From contig CAVWSF010000003.1 in the NCBI GenBank assembly GCA_963757605.1, forward strand, positions 310,001 through 374,000: a DNA stretch of 64,000 nt. Direction: 5' to 3'. The stretch is from JAICJC01 sp963757605. Lineage in GTDB: Bacteria; Actinomycetota; Thermoleophilia; Gaiellales; JAICJC01. Every line of letters starts with the position of its first letter. Position 1 is the first letter of the stretch. The translations under genes and the position numbers were made by a program. Below, one piece after another: positions 34,378 through 43,796 of the stretch. The notes below the pieces were generated by a model. That model saw only the letters and a program-made list of their open reading frames with translations, had not been told where the DNA came from and did no database searches.

Positions 34378-34504
34378 GCCGAGGAACCCCCTGCTGAAGC
34401 CGTTGGTTACGAGGAGTTATCGGCGTTGGGGGGACCGGGTCTGCCCCCTTCGGGGGGAGGGTCACCTACCCAAAGCGGTGAACCCGCGGCGGCGGCGCCG
34501 GCCG
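34378..34504 (-). other. Leader of the 33032-34377 gene, possibly structured
   Basis: On the minus strand the region carries a hairpin-prone CCCCCCGAAGGGGG near 34445-34460 and a GGGTTCACCGC segment. It does not match a riboswitch I can name. A structured leader is possible, but nothing firmer can be said. Confidence 0.25.
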
Positions 34505-34645
34505 GGGGTCAGACCCCGCATCGGGCGGGGTTGCAGTTTCGCGGTGCATCGGGCACATGTGGACGGCTCGCAGGGCCGCACGCAGCGTGGAATGCACCGT
34601 CCGCGTGCCGGCTATGCACCCGCAGCCGATGCGGGGTCTGACCCC
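34505..34645. repeat. Paired REP-like elements in inverted orientation (long hairpin), copies 4 and 5
   Basis: The left arm 34505-34524 (GGGGTCAGACCCCGCATCGG) and right arm 34626-34645 are perfect 20-base inverted repeats 101 bases apart. Inside, CGGTGCAT (34542-34549) and ATGCACCG (34592-34599) form a nested stem. Such paired palindromes are the arrangement seen in bacterial BIMEs. It sits between the ends of ftsH and the promoter side of the secreted-protein gene. Confidence 0.75.
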
Positions 34646-34685
34646 ACACGGTTTCGCCCGCGTCCGGCGAGCGGACGCTCCGTGC

Positions 34686-36641
<1,956 letters not shown>

Positions 36642-36718
36642 TGCGCGTTCGCCTGCTTCCCCCGGGGGTTTGTGCGTCGGCATGCCGCCCGCGATGTGCC
36701 CGGCGACCCGGGCTTGAA

Positions 36719-36724
36719 CCTTAC
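36719..36724 (-). promoter_or_regulatory. Possible -10 box of ftsH
   Basis: TAAGGT on the minus strand (36724-36719), about 78 bases before the GTG at 36641. No good -35 seen. Confidence 0.3.
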
Positions 36725-36794
36725 CACGGGGGTATCGCCAGCCCGGGTATCGGCACCGGCGCTCCGGTTCTGTAGCGCGGCCGCCGAGGCGGGG

Positions 36795-37367
36795 TCAGTC
36801 GATCGGCTCGGGCAGCTTCGATTCGTCGAGCGCGGCCACGTAGGGAAGGCTGCGGTAGCGCTCGGCGTAGTCGAGGCCGTACCCGATCGCAAACCGGTTC
36901 GCGATCTCGAACCCGACGTAGCGGCAGCGGATGTTCGCCTTGCGCCGCGCGGGCTTCGTGAGGAGCGCGCACACCTCGAGCGAGGCGGGCTTGCGAGCCT
37001 CGAGGTTGCGCACGAGATAGGAGAGCGTGAGGCCGGAGTCGACGATGTCCTCGACGATCAGGACGTGGCGGCCCTCGATCACCGTGTCGAGGTCCTTCAA
37101 GATCCGGACGACGCCCGAGGAGTCGGTCGTGTTGCCGTAGCTCGAGACCGCCATGAAGTCGATCTCGCAGGGCACGGTGATCGTGCGCACCAGGTCGGCG
37201 ATGAAGAAGACGGCGCCCTTCAGGACGCCCACCAGGACCGGGTCGAGGCCGGCGTAGTCGCGCGAGATCTCGGCGCCGAGCTCCACGACCCGGCCCCGCA
37301 GCTCCTCCGCTCCGACCATGACCTCCGCGATCAGCGGGTCGTGCTCGGCCGCGGTCGTGAAGTTCAT
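36795..37367 (-). CDS. hpt: Hypoxanthine phosphoribosyltransferase
   Basis: 190 aa. Salvages hypoxanthine and guanine with PRPP. The PRPP-binding motif is VLIVEDIVDSGLTLSYL. VLVGVLKGAVFFIADLVR and DFMAVSSYGN are also typical, as is the C-terminal FEIANRFAIGYGLDYAERYR. The ATG at 37367 overlaps the tilS stop as ATGA, and tilS-hpt-ftsH is a common bacterial gene order. Confidence 0.96.
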   Translation of the reverse strand: MNFTTAAEHDPLIAEVMVGAEELRGRVVELGAEISRDYAGLDPVLVGVLKGAVFFIADLVRTITVPCEIDFMAVSSYGNTTDSSGVVRILKDLDTVIEGRHVLIVEDIVDSGLTLSYLVRNLEARKPASLEVCALLTKPARRKANIRCRYVGFEIANRFAIGYGLDYAERYRSLPYVAALDESKLPEPID

Positions 37368-38302
37368 GGCCGCGGAGGATACCGACTTCCGGCCGGCGGC
37401 CCGAAGCTGAGCGTGCGCCGGTCGCGCGCGGCCTCGAGGTCGCGGCCGAGCGAGAGCCGCTCGACGCCGTCGCTTCGGCCCGCCAGCTCCACCAGCTTGT
37501 CGGTCAGCGCGCGCGTGAGCCGAAGCGGCCGCCCGGCGGCGCGCTCGGCGGCGGCGCGCAGCACGATGGCCTGGAGCGGGCGCGGCAGCTCGGCCAGCCG
37601 GTCGAGGTCGAGCTCGTCGGCGAGGTGCTCGCCGGCCAGCGCGGAGAGGAGCTCGTCGAGCTCGCCGAGGAGCTCCGCCGTCCGGGCGATGTTGACGTCG
37701 GCCGCCGGGTGGACGCGCCGCAGCGCGGGCATCACGTCGCGGCGGATCAGGTTGCGGCGAAGCCTGATGTCGGCGTTCGTGTCGTCGACCCTGGGGACGA
37801 GCCCGGCGGCCCGGCACCAGTCGCGCGTCTCGGCGGCGGTCGCGCAGAGCAGCGGTCGCACCAGGCGCCCGGCCCGCGGCCGCATCGCCGAGAGCGCGCG
37901 GACGCCCGAGGAGCTGGCAAGCCGGTAGACGACGGTCTCGGCCTGGTCGGTCAGCGTGTGGCCGGTCGCGATCGCGCGGCCGGCGGCGTGCTCCTCGGCC
38001 GCGGCGTAGCGGGCCGCGCGGGCGCGGGCCTCGAGGTTCGCGCCAGGGTCGAGGTCGAGCGGCACCACCGTCGCGCCGAGGCCGGCGCAGAACGCCGCGT
38101 CGGCCAGGCCGGCCTCGCCCCGCAGGCCGTGCTCGGCGTGCAGGGCCTCGACCTCGTATCCGAGCTCGCGCAGGAGGCCCCACAGGCACAGCGAGTCCGC
38201 CCCGCCCGAGAGGAGAGCCAGCACCGGCTCGCCCGGCTCGAGCATCCGGTGCTCGGCGATGAACCCGGCGACGCGCTCAGCGAGCGGCGAATCGGCGGGC
38301 AT
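37364..38302 (-). CDS. tilS: tRNA(Ile)-lysidine synthase
   Basis: 312 aa. Modifies C34 of tRNA-Ile(CAU) to lysidine so that it reads AUA. PP-loop ATPase motif VLALLSGGADSLCLWGLL at about residue 30, then LHAEHGLRG, TGHTLTDQAETVVYRLASSSG and DDTNADIRLRRNLIR. Short for the family, with a reduced C-terminal region. The ATG at 38302 overlaps the preceding gene by 26 bases. Confidence 0.94.
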   Translation of the reverse strand: MPADSPLAERVAGFIAEHRMLEPGEPVLALLSGGADSLCLWGLLRELGYEVEALHAEHGLRGEAGLADAAFCAGLGATVVPLDLDPGANLEARARAARYAAAEEHAAGRAIATGHTLTDQAETVVYRLASSSGVRALSAMRPRAGRLVRPLLCATAAETRDWCRAAGLVPRVDDTNADIRLRRNLIRRDVMPALRRVHPAADVNIARTAELLGELDELLSALAGEHLADELDLDRLAELPRPLQAIVLRAAAERAAGRPLRLTRALTDKLVELAGRSDGVERLSLGRDLEAARDRRTLSFGPPAGSRYPPRP

Positions 38303-38801
38303 AGCTCGTGCCGAGCTCGATGTATCGCGCGTGCGCCATCTGAGCGGCGTCCTCGTCGCCGGCCGCGCGGGCCCGGTCGATCTCCTCGCGCAGGCCCGCG
38401 AGGCGCTGCTCCAGCCGCAGGCCGAGGACATCCTCGGGCGAGAGCTCCTCGTCGCGGCCGAGCAGCCGCAGCGCCCGCGGCCGCCACACCTCCCGCAGGC
38501 GCGCGAGCCCGGGCTCGTCGCAGCCGGCGAGCACCTCCCACCCCCGCCTCGCGAGCGGCCTCAGCGCTTCGCCTGAAAAATTGGGGTCAGACCCCAATTT
38601 TTCAGGGCCGCCGGCGACGAGCCGGCCGCCGCACGCACACTGCTCGAGCAGGGGCGCCACCTCGGCCTCGATGCCGGCGCTCCCCAGCCGGAAGGCATCC
38701 GGGCCGTCGAGTGCCAGCCGGACGAGCCCCACCTCGAGGGTGCACGACGCCATGTCGTAGGCCGTCCCGCAGGCCTCGCACCGCCACGGGTCGGCCGTCA
38801 C
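38277..38801 (-). CDS. Zinc-ribbon protein of unknown function carrying an in-frame REP element
   Basis: 174 aa. N-terminal CEACGTAYD and then CACGGR suggest a four-cysteine zinc ribbon. The C-terminal part is helical and charged (EELSPEDVLGLRLEQRLAGLREEIDRARAAGDE). Between them a complete REP palindrome (38572-38606) is read as EKLGSDPNFSG without breaking the frame. Function unknown. The GTG at 38801 overlaps the upstream hydrolase stop as GTGA, and tilS overlaps its end. Confidence 0.65.
   Translation of the reverse strand: MTADPWRCEACGTAYDMASCTLEVGLVRLALDGPDAFRLGSAGIEAEVAPLLEQCACGGRLVAGGPEKLGSDPNFSGEALRPLARRGWEVLAGCDEPGLARLREVWRPRALRLLGRDEELSPEDVLGLRLEQRLAGLREEIDRARAAGDEDAAQMAHARYIELGTSYARRFAAR
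38572..38606. repeat. REP-like palindrome, copy 6 (inside a coding sequence)
   Basis: A perfect 17+1+17 palindrome: CCTGAAAAATTGGGGTC, A, and the exact reverse complement. It is the most complete copy in the window and lies within an open reading frame. Confidence 0.8.
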
Positions 38802-39616
38802 GCCGGCACCGACGCGCCGACGAACTCCGCCACGGCGACCCCGAACGAGTACGGCGCCTCGATCATCGGCATGTGGCCGACGCCGGGCAGGACGAGCTCC
38901 TCGCCGGCCAGGGCCTCGGCCAGCGCGGGCCCGTTCTCCCAACCGCTTCGGTCGTGCTCTCCCCAGATGACGAGCGACCGGGTGTTCACACGCTCGATCA
39001 GGCCGGGCAGGTCGAGGGACTGGAGCGCAGGCAGGACGCCGGGCACGATCGGCGCGGCCTTGGCGGCGCCGCGCAGAAGGCGGCGTGCGGCGGGCACGTC
39101 GAGGCCCTCAGTCCGTGACATGCCGACGAACCAGCCGAACACGAGCTTGCGCGGCAGGCGCCGGCTGGCCGCCGGCTTCTCCCACAGCCGCTCGGTCGCG
39201 GCGATCGCGCGGTGGAAGGGCATGATGAACCGGGCCCGTCGCAGGCTGAACGGCGCCATCCCGACCGGCGAGGCGAGCACCATCGCCGACACCGGCCGCT
39301 CCGCCGCCCACGTCACCGCGAGCGGCGCGCCGAACGAGTGGCCGACCACCGCCGGCCGGTCGACGCCGATCTGGTCGACCGCGTCGCCCATGAGCCGCAC
39401 GGCCTCGGTGAAGGAGAACGGGTCGAGCACGTCGGAGTCGCCGTGGCCGGGCACGTCGACGGCGATCACCCGGTGCGAACGGCCCAGCCGCTCGGCGAAC
39501 GGCGCCCAGTAGTCGAGCGATCCCGTGAGGCCGTGCAAGAGCACGACGGGGTCGCCCGCGCCCCACTCCGCTACATTGACGCGAAGGCCGTCCACAGCCA
39601 GGGTCTGCGCATGCAT
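38798..39616 (-). CDS. Alpha/beta hydrolase
   Basis: 272 aa. VVLLHGLTGSLDYW oxyanion region, nucleophile AVVGHSFGAPLAV (Ser about residue 102), Asp in VIWGEHDRSG and His in GVGHMPMIEAP. Resembles esterase or 2-hydroxymuconate-hydrolase-like enzymes; substrate unknown. The ATG at 39616 has TAGTTT 7 bases upstream. Its start codon shares the palindrome ATGCAT with the divergent methyltransferase start. First gene of a chain leading to tilS and hpt. Confidence 0.88.
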   Translation of the reverse strand: MHAQTLAVDGLRVNVAEWGAGDPVVLLHGLTGSLDYWAPFAERLGRSHRVIAVDVPGHGDSDVLDPFSFTEAVRLMGDAVDQIGVDRPAVVGHSFGAPLAVTWAAERPVSAMVLASPVGMAPFSLRRARFIMPFHRAIAATERLWEKPAASRRLPRKLVFGWFVGMSRTEGLDVPAARRLLRGAAKAAPIVPGVLPALQSLDLPGLIERVNTRSLVIWGEHDRSGWENGPALAEALAGEELVLPGVGHMPMIEAPYSFGVAVAEFVGASVPA

Positions 39617-40480
39617 CGCACGGAAACTACCAGCCTCGGCAACGCCGACGAGTACCGTCGGCGCAGCTACAGAAATTGGCAGAGCGCCGCCGCCGGATGG
39701 GAGCGCGAGCGGGAGGCCGTGCAGGCCGCGCTGGCCCCGCTCACCGACTGGATGCTCGAGCGGCTCGCCGCGCAGCCCGGCCAGACGCTCCTCGAGCTGG
39801 GCGCGGGGACGGGCGAGACGGGCCTCCTGGCGGCCCGGCGCGTCGATCCCGGCGGCCGCGTGATCCTCACCGACCGCTCGACCGCGATGCTCGAGGCGGC
39901 CGAACGCCGCGCCCGGGAGCTCGGGCTGTCGAACGTGGAGCTGCGGGCCGTCGACATGGAGGCGATCGACCTGCCGGAGGCGGCCGTGGACGGCGTGCTC
40001 TGCCGGCTTGCGCTCATGCTCGTGCCCGACACCGCCGCCGCGCTGGCCGGCATCCGCCGCGTCCTTCGACCCGGCGGGCGCCTGATCGCCACCGTGTGGG
40101 ACGCCGTCGAGCGAAACCCGTGGGCGCCGGCCCTGTGGGAGGTGATCGAGCGGATGACCGACCTGCCGCCGGCCCGCCCCGGCGGGCCCGGCATGTTCTC
40201 GCTCGGCGACGCCGGGGGAATCGAGGCGCTGCTCGCGGCCTCCGGCTTCCGCGAGATCGCGATCGAGCCGATCGCGGTGGAGTGGCGCTACGGCGACTTC
40301 GAGAGCTACTGGCGCACGCAGTCCTCCCTGAACGGCTCGCTCTCCCAGCTTCTGCCGACGCTCCCGCAGGAGGAGCGTGACCGGCTCGCGGACGCCGTCC
40401 GTCAAGCGGTGGAGCGGTTCCGCACGCCCGACGGCTACTGCGCGCCGGGCTCGGCGCTGGGCATCTCGGCGAGCGCCTGA
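39611..40480 (+). CDS. Class I SAM-dependent methyltransferase
   Basis: 289 aa. N-terminus SYRNWQSAAAGWEREREAV, motif I TLLELGAGTGETGLLAARR, VILTDRSTAMLEAAERRA, AVDGVLCRLALMLVPD and VLRPGGRLIATVWD, in the UbiE/class I style. Target unknown. The ATG at 39611 is the first half of the palindrome ATGCAT whose reverse complement is the divergent hydrolase start. No TAnnnT box lies at 6-9 bases, so its promoter must be inside the neighbouring gene. Confidence 0.87.
   Translation: MHRTETTSLGNADEYRRRSYRNWQSAAAGWEREREAVQAALAPLTDWMLERLAAQPGQTLLELGAGTGETGLLAARRVDPGGRVILTDRSTAMLEAAERRARELGLSNVELRAVDMEAIDLPEAAVDGVLCRLALMLVPDTAAALAGIRRVLRPGGRLIATVWDAVERNPWAPALWEVIERMTDLPPARPGGPGMFSLGDAGGIEALLAASGFREIAIEPIAVEWRYGDFESYWRTQSSLNGSLSQLLPTLPQEERDRLADAVRQAVERFRTPDGYCAPGSALGISASA
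39624..39629 (-). promoter_or_regulatory. -10 box of the 38798-39616 hydrolase (leaderless type)
   Basis: TAGTTT on the minus strand, 7 bases before the ATG at 39616 and inside the divergent methyltransferase coding region. Confidence 0.45.
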
Positions 40481-40485
40481 CAGGG

Positions 40486-40491
40486 TAGAGT
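40486..40491 (+). promoter_or_regulatory. -10 box of the nucleoside phosphorylase gene (leaderless type)
   Basis: TAGAGT 9 bases before the GTG at 40501. Confidence 0.45.
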
Positions 40492-40500
40492 CCCGCCGCC

Positions 40501-41214
40501 GTGCCGATCCACCTGCGCGCAGAGCCGGGCGACTACGCCCCGGCGGTCCTCCTCCCCGGCGATCCGCTCCGCGCCGAGCGGATCGCGCGCGAGTTCATGG
40601 ACGACGCCCGCCAGGTGAACGGCGAGCGCGGCATGCTCGGCTACACCGGCACGCACCTGGGCAAGCCCGTGTCGGTGCAGTCCACCGGGATGGGATGCCC
40701 GAGTGCGGCGATCGTGGTCGAGGAGCTGATCCAGCTGGGTGTGAAGCGGCTGATCCGCGTCGGCACCTGCGGCGGGCTCTCGCGCTCGCTTCAGATGGGC
40801 GACGTCGTCGTCGGCATCTCGGCGGTGCCGGCCGACCGCACGGCCCTCCATTACACGGGCGGCGAGCCGCACGCGCCGACCGCCGACTTCGGGCTCACGC
40901 ACGGGATCGTGCACACCGCGAAGGGCATGGACATCCGCCCGCACGTCGGCCCGATCGTCAGCTCCGACACCTTCTACGACCCCGACCCCGAGCGTCACCG
41001 GCGCTGGGCGGCGCGGGGCGTCCTGGCCGTCGAGATGGAGGCGGCCGTGCTCTTCACGATCGCGGCGCTCCGCGGCGTCGCCGCCGCGTGCGTCCTGGTC
41101 GTCTCCGACCTGGTCGGCGGCGAGGAGCTCGTGCGCATCACCGACGAGGAGCTGGCCGCAGCGGTCGAGCGGATGACCCGCCTCGCGCTGGCGGCGGCGG
41201 TGGACGACCATTAG
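40501..41214 (+). CDS. deoD: Purine nucleoside phosphorylase (DeoD-like)
   Basis: 237 aa trimeric/hexameric PNP-family enzyme that splits nucleosides with phosphate. Seen: AVLLPGDPLRAERIA, MLGYTGTHLGKPVSVQSTGMG, IRVGTCGGL and the nucleoside site VLAVEMEAAVLF. DeoD type is inferred from length and the N-terminal PGDP block; uridine phosphorylase is the main alternative. GTG start at 40501. The lipid kinase gene follows after 19 bases. Confidence 0.88.
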   Translation: MPIHLRAEPGDYAPAVLLPGDPLRAERIAREFMDDARQVNGERGMLGYTGTHLGKPVSVQSTGMGCPSAAIVVEELIQLGVKRLIRVGTCGGLSRSLQMGDVVVGISAVPADRTALHYTGGEPHAPTADFGLTHGIVHTAKGMDIRPHVGPIVSSDTFYDPDPERHRRWAARGVLAVEMEAAVLFTIAALRGVAAACVLVVSDLVGGEELVRITDEELAAAVERMTRLALAAAVDDH

Positions 41215-41233
41215 CGCCCAGGCGGCCGGGGTC

Positions 41234-42142
41234 ATGGTCGTGAATCCGGCCTCCGACCACGGCAAGACGGCCCGCCGCTGGCCCGAGATCGCCCGCGCGG
41301 CGGCCGCCCGCGGCCTCGACCTCGACGTGCGCGCCACCGAGGCAGCGGGGCACGCGTCGGAGCTGACCCGGGCGGCGCTGCGCGAGGGGGCGCGGCTGAT
41401 CGTCGCCGTGGGCGGCGACGGCACCGTCTCGGAGGTGGCGAACGGCTTCTTCGACGGCGATGCCGCGATCGCGCCGGACGCCGAGCTGGCGGTGATCCCG
41501 CGCGGCTCGGGCTGCGACTTCGTGAAGACCTTCGGCATCCCCAAGCAGATCGACCGGGCGGTCGCCGCCGCGGCCGGCTCGGCCGTGCGCACGATCGACC
41601 TCGGCCGCGTCCGCTTCACCTCCTGGGACGGCGCCCCTGCCGCCCGGATCTTCTGCAACGTCGCGAGCGCGGGCCTGACCGGGGTCGCCGCCGACCGTGT
41701 CAACCGATCGGGGAAGCCGCTCGGCGCCACGGTCGCGTTCGCATGGGGCACGGTCGTCACGTTCGCCGGGTACCGGAACAGCCGCTTCCGGGTGCGCATC
41801 GACGAGCGCGAGCTCAACCAGGTCTGCAACAACGTGATCGTCGCCAACTGCCGGTTCTACGCCAGCGGGATGAAGATCATGCCGATGGCCGACCCGGGCG
41901 ACGGCCTGCTCGACGTGCTCGTGTGGGGCGACGTCGGCAAGGCCGACCTGGCGCGCAACCTCCACAAGCTCTACCGCGGCACGCACATCGGCCACCCGAA
42001 GGCCGACATCAGCCGCGCCCGCCGGGTCGAGGTCGAGCCCGACGTACCCCTCCCGATCGAGGCGGACGGCGAGACGCCGGGCGTCACCCCGGTGGCGTTC
42101 GAGGTTGTCCCGGCGGCCCTCAGGCTGCGCGTACCGAGTTGA
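41234..42142 (+). CDS. Diacylglycerol/lipid kinase family protein
   Basis: 302 aa. MVVNPASDHGKTARRW and IVAVGGDGTVSEVANGFF are the nucleotide-binding signatures of the DAGK catalytic (LCB5/YegS) family. IPRGSGCDFVKTFGIP and the C-terminal MKIMPMADPGDGLLDV follow. Phosphorylates diacylglycerol or a related lipid at the membrane; exact lipid unknown. Ends 1 base before the convergent gene. Confidence 0.92.
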   Translation: MVVNPASDHGKTARRWPEIARAAAARGLDLDVRATEAAGHASELTRAALREGARLIVAVGGDGTVSEVANGFFDGDAAIAPDAELAVIPRGSGCDFVKTFGIPKQIDRAVAAAAGSAVRTIDLGRVRFTSWDGAPAARIFCNVASAGLTGVAADRVNRSGKPLGATVAFAWGTVVTFAGYRNSRFRVRIDERELNQVCNNVIVANCRFYASGMKIMPMADPGDGLLDVLVWGDVGKADLARNLHKLYRGTHIGHPKADISRARRVEVEPDVPLPIEADGETPGVTPVAFEVVPAALRLRVPS

Positions 42143-42451
42143 CTAGTCGCTCGGCGTGGGCGGCTTGGGAGCGCGCGACCGCGAGCGCGGCTTGCTCTCC
42201 GGGAGACGCTTCGCGAGGTCGTTGAGCGCCGCCTCCACGCGGTCGAGCGACGCCTGGAGCCGGGCGACGTCGTCGCGTGTGGCGAGCTGGAGCTGCGACA
42301 TCGCGGCCTGCTGGGCCCGCAGGCGCATCGCCGTGGCCCGCTCCTTGGTGGCGGTCACGACGGTGCTCTGCGACATCTCCTGCTGCACCCGTTGAACGGT
42401 GTCCTCGGTGGCGCCGGTGATCCGATCGATGATGTTCTTCCGGTCGTCCAT
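42143..42451 (-). CDS. Small coiled-coil protein
   Basis: 102 aa, almost wholly helical and charged (DRITGATEDTVQRVQQEMSQ, DDVARLQASLDRVEAALNDLAKR), with a basic Ser/Pro tail. It resembles phasin-like or poly(3-hydroxyalkanoate)-associated coiled coils only in general pattern, so no function is given. The ATG at 42451 has TACATT 6 bases upstream. Confidence 0.6.
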   Translation of the reverse strand: MDDRKNIIDRITGATEDTVQRVQQEMSQSTVVTATKERATAMRLRAQQAAMSQLQLATRDDVARLQASLDRVEAALNDLAKRLPESKPRSRSRAPKPPTPSD

Positions 42452-42457
42452 CAACTC

Positions 42458-42463
42458 AATGTA
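42458..42463 (-). promoter_or_regulatory. -10 box of the coiled-coil gene (leaderless type)
   Basis: TACATT on the minus strand, 6 bases before the ATG at 42451. Confidence 0.5.
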
Positions 42464-42488
42464 CCAGCGGCTTCGGACGGTTTTCCAT

Positions 42489-42494
42489 TACCCT
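42489..42494 (+). promoter_or_regulatory. -10 box of the thioesterase gene (leaderless type)
   Basis: TACCCT 7 bases before the GTG at 42502. Supports that start over a GTG at 42496, which would be 1 base away. Confidence 0.45.
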
Positions 42495-42501
42495 GGTGGG
42501 G

Positions 42502-42924
42502 GTGATTCCCGCCGGGGCCCGTCGCACCGTCGTCAACCTGCGAGTCCGCTTCGGCGAGACCGACGCGATGGGCGTCGCCAACAACGCCGCGTATCTGTCC
42601 TGGTTCGAGGTCGGGCGGGTGGAGTACCTGCGCGAGCTGGGCCACAGCTATGCGGACGTCCACGCGGGCGGCATGGACATGGTTGTCGTCGAGGCGCATG
42701 CCGAGTACCTGCGCGCACTGCGGTTCGACGAGCAGTTCGCGGTCGAGTGCGCCTGCACGGACGTCCGCGGCGCGAGCTTCACGTTCGCCTACGAGATCGT
42801 CCGGGCCGGAGAGCTCGCGTGCCGCGGCTCGACCCGCCACGCCTGCGTCGACCGGGCGACCATGCGCCCCGTGCGCGTTCCGGCCTGGCTGGGAGCCGCC
42901 GTCAGCCCGGAAGCGACCACGTGA
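42502..42924 (+). CDS. Acyl-CoA thioesterase (YbgC/4-hydroxybenzoyl-CoA thioesterase family)
   Basis: 140 aa hotdog-fold protein. The signature VRFGETDAMGVANNAAYLSWFEVGRVEYLR holds the catalytic Asp (about residue 21 in ETDAMG). Hydrolyses short- or medium-chain or aromatic acyl-CoA; substrate not clear. GTG at 42502 chosen by its upstream box. Overlaps the convergent BNR-repeat gene by 23 bases. Confidence 0.87.
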   Translation: MIPAGARRTVVNLRVRFGETDAMGVANNAAYLSWFEVGRVEYLRELGHSYADVHAGGMDMVVVEAHAEYLRALRFDEQFAVECACTDVRGASFTFAYEIVRAGELACRGSTRHACVDRATMRPVRVPAWLGAAVSPEATT

Positions 42925-43729
42925 CGCCGCCGTCGGCCGAGCGCAGGAGCGTGCGGTCGAGGGCTGCGTAGGCGACGAGGTAGTTGCGCAGGTCGAACGC
43001 GACGGCCGAGACGCCGGCCACGCGGGCGACGCGCCGGAAGCTGCGGCCGGCGTCCGTCGAGAGATACAGGCCGTCCGGGGCCGCGGCGAGGAGGCGGGTG
43101 TGGTCGTCGGTGGTCGTCGCGACGGCGGTCGCAGCCGGCGCGTTCGGAAGGCGCGTGAAGGACGCGCCGAAGTCGCCCGACCGCCAGATGCCGCGCTCCC
43201 CGCACGCCACGTAGACCGCATCGGGCCGCAGCGGATCGCCGCGCACGGCCGCGAGCGCGCCGCACCCGGCCGGAAGCCCGGCGGCCCGCAGCGCCACCCA
43301 CCGGCGGCCGTCGCGGACCGAGAGCCACAGCCGCCCCGCCGGATCGAGGCCGTACAGCCGGTTGGTGCGGTAGTAGGGCGTGGCGACGGCGACGATCGAC
43401 CGCGGCTCGGGCCGCTCGGCGAGCCGGGTCGCGCCGAGCCCGGCGACGCCGACGCGGCCGCCGTCCACGAGCACCACCTGCTTCTCGAGGAATGCCACCC
43501 CGACGCCGTCGGTGTGGGCCACCCTGCGCCAGGTGTGGCCGCCGTCGTGCGAGCGGTACACATGCGACCCGGCCGTGGCCCAGATCGTGCCCGCGTAGTC
43601 GGGGGCGATGGCGAGGGCCGTCGCGCGCGCGGGGATGGCCACTGGGGCTTCGCGTGCCTGTCCACATGCACTGCCAAGCACTGCCAAAATTGCAACAAAC
43701 ACAGATTTCCGCTCAACCATTCCCCGCAT
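42902..43729 (-). CDS. Lipoprotein with BNR/sialidase-type beta-propeller repeats
   Basis: 275 aa. Signal peptide with lipobox LGSAC, then repeated Asp-box-like SxDxGxTW motifs: SHDGGHTWRRV, SGDFGASFTR, STDAGRSFRR and SADGGVTWS. These form a beta-propeller as in photosystem assembly factor YCF48 and sialidase-like proteins, without evident catalytic residues. Role unknown, perhaps protein binding outside the cell. ATG at 43729 (or 43720). Confidence 0.75.
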   Translation of the reverse strand: MRGMVERKSVFVAILAVLGSACGQAREAPVAIPARATALAIAPDYAGTIWATAGSHVYRSHDGGHTWRRVAHTDGVGVAFLEKQVVLVDGGRVGVAGLGATRLAERPEPRSIVAVATPYYRTNRLYGLDPAGRLWLSVRDGRRWVALRAAGLPAGCGALAAVRGDPLRPDAVYVACGERGIWRSGDFGASFTRLPNAPAATAVATTTDDHTRLLAAAPDGLYLSTDAGRSFRRVARVAGVSAVAFDLRNYLVAYAALDRTLLRSADGGVTWSLPG

Positions 43730-43739
43730 AGTCCCGACA

Positions 43740-43745
43740 AACCTA
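43740..43745 (-). promoter_or_regulatory. Possible -10 box of the BNR-repeat gene
   Basis: TAGGTT on the minus strand, 10 bases before the ATG at 43729. Confidence 0.35.
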
Positions 43746-43796
43746 AAGGACGGCTCGCCACCCCGGCTCCAGCCCAGCCGATCCTTGCGTCGCACC

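Noticed and set aside
34378..34504. c-di-AMP (ydaO) riboswitch before the secreted-protein gene
   Set aside because: The idea fits disA and cell-wall-type targets, but the conserved ydaO core could not be matched; only a C/G hairpin is visible.
36792..36802. GGGGTCAG near the hpt stop as another REP copy
   Set aside because: Only the left half is present, with no inverted partner or A/T arms.
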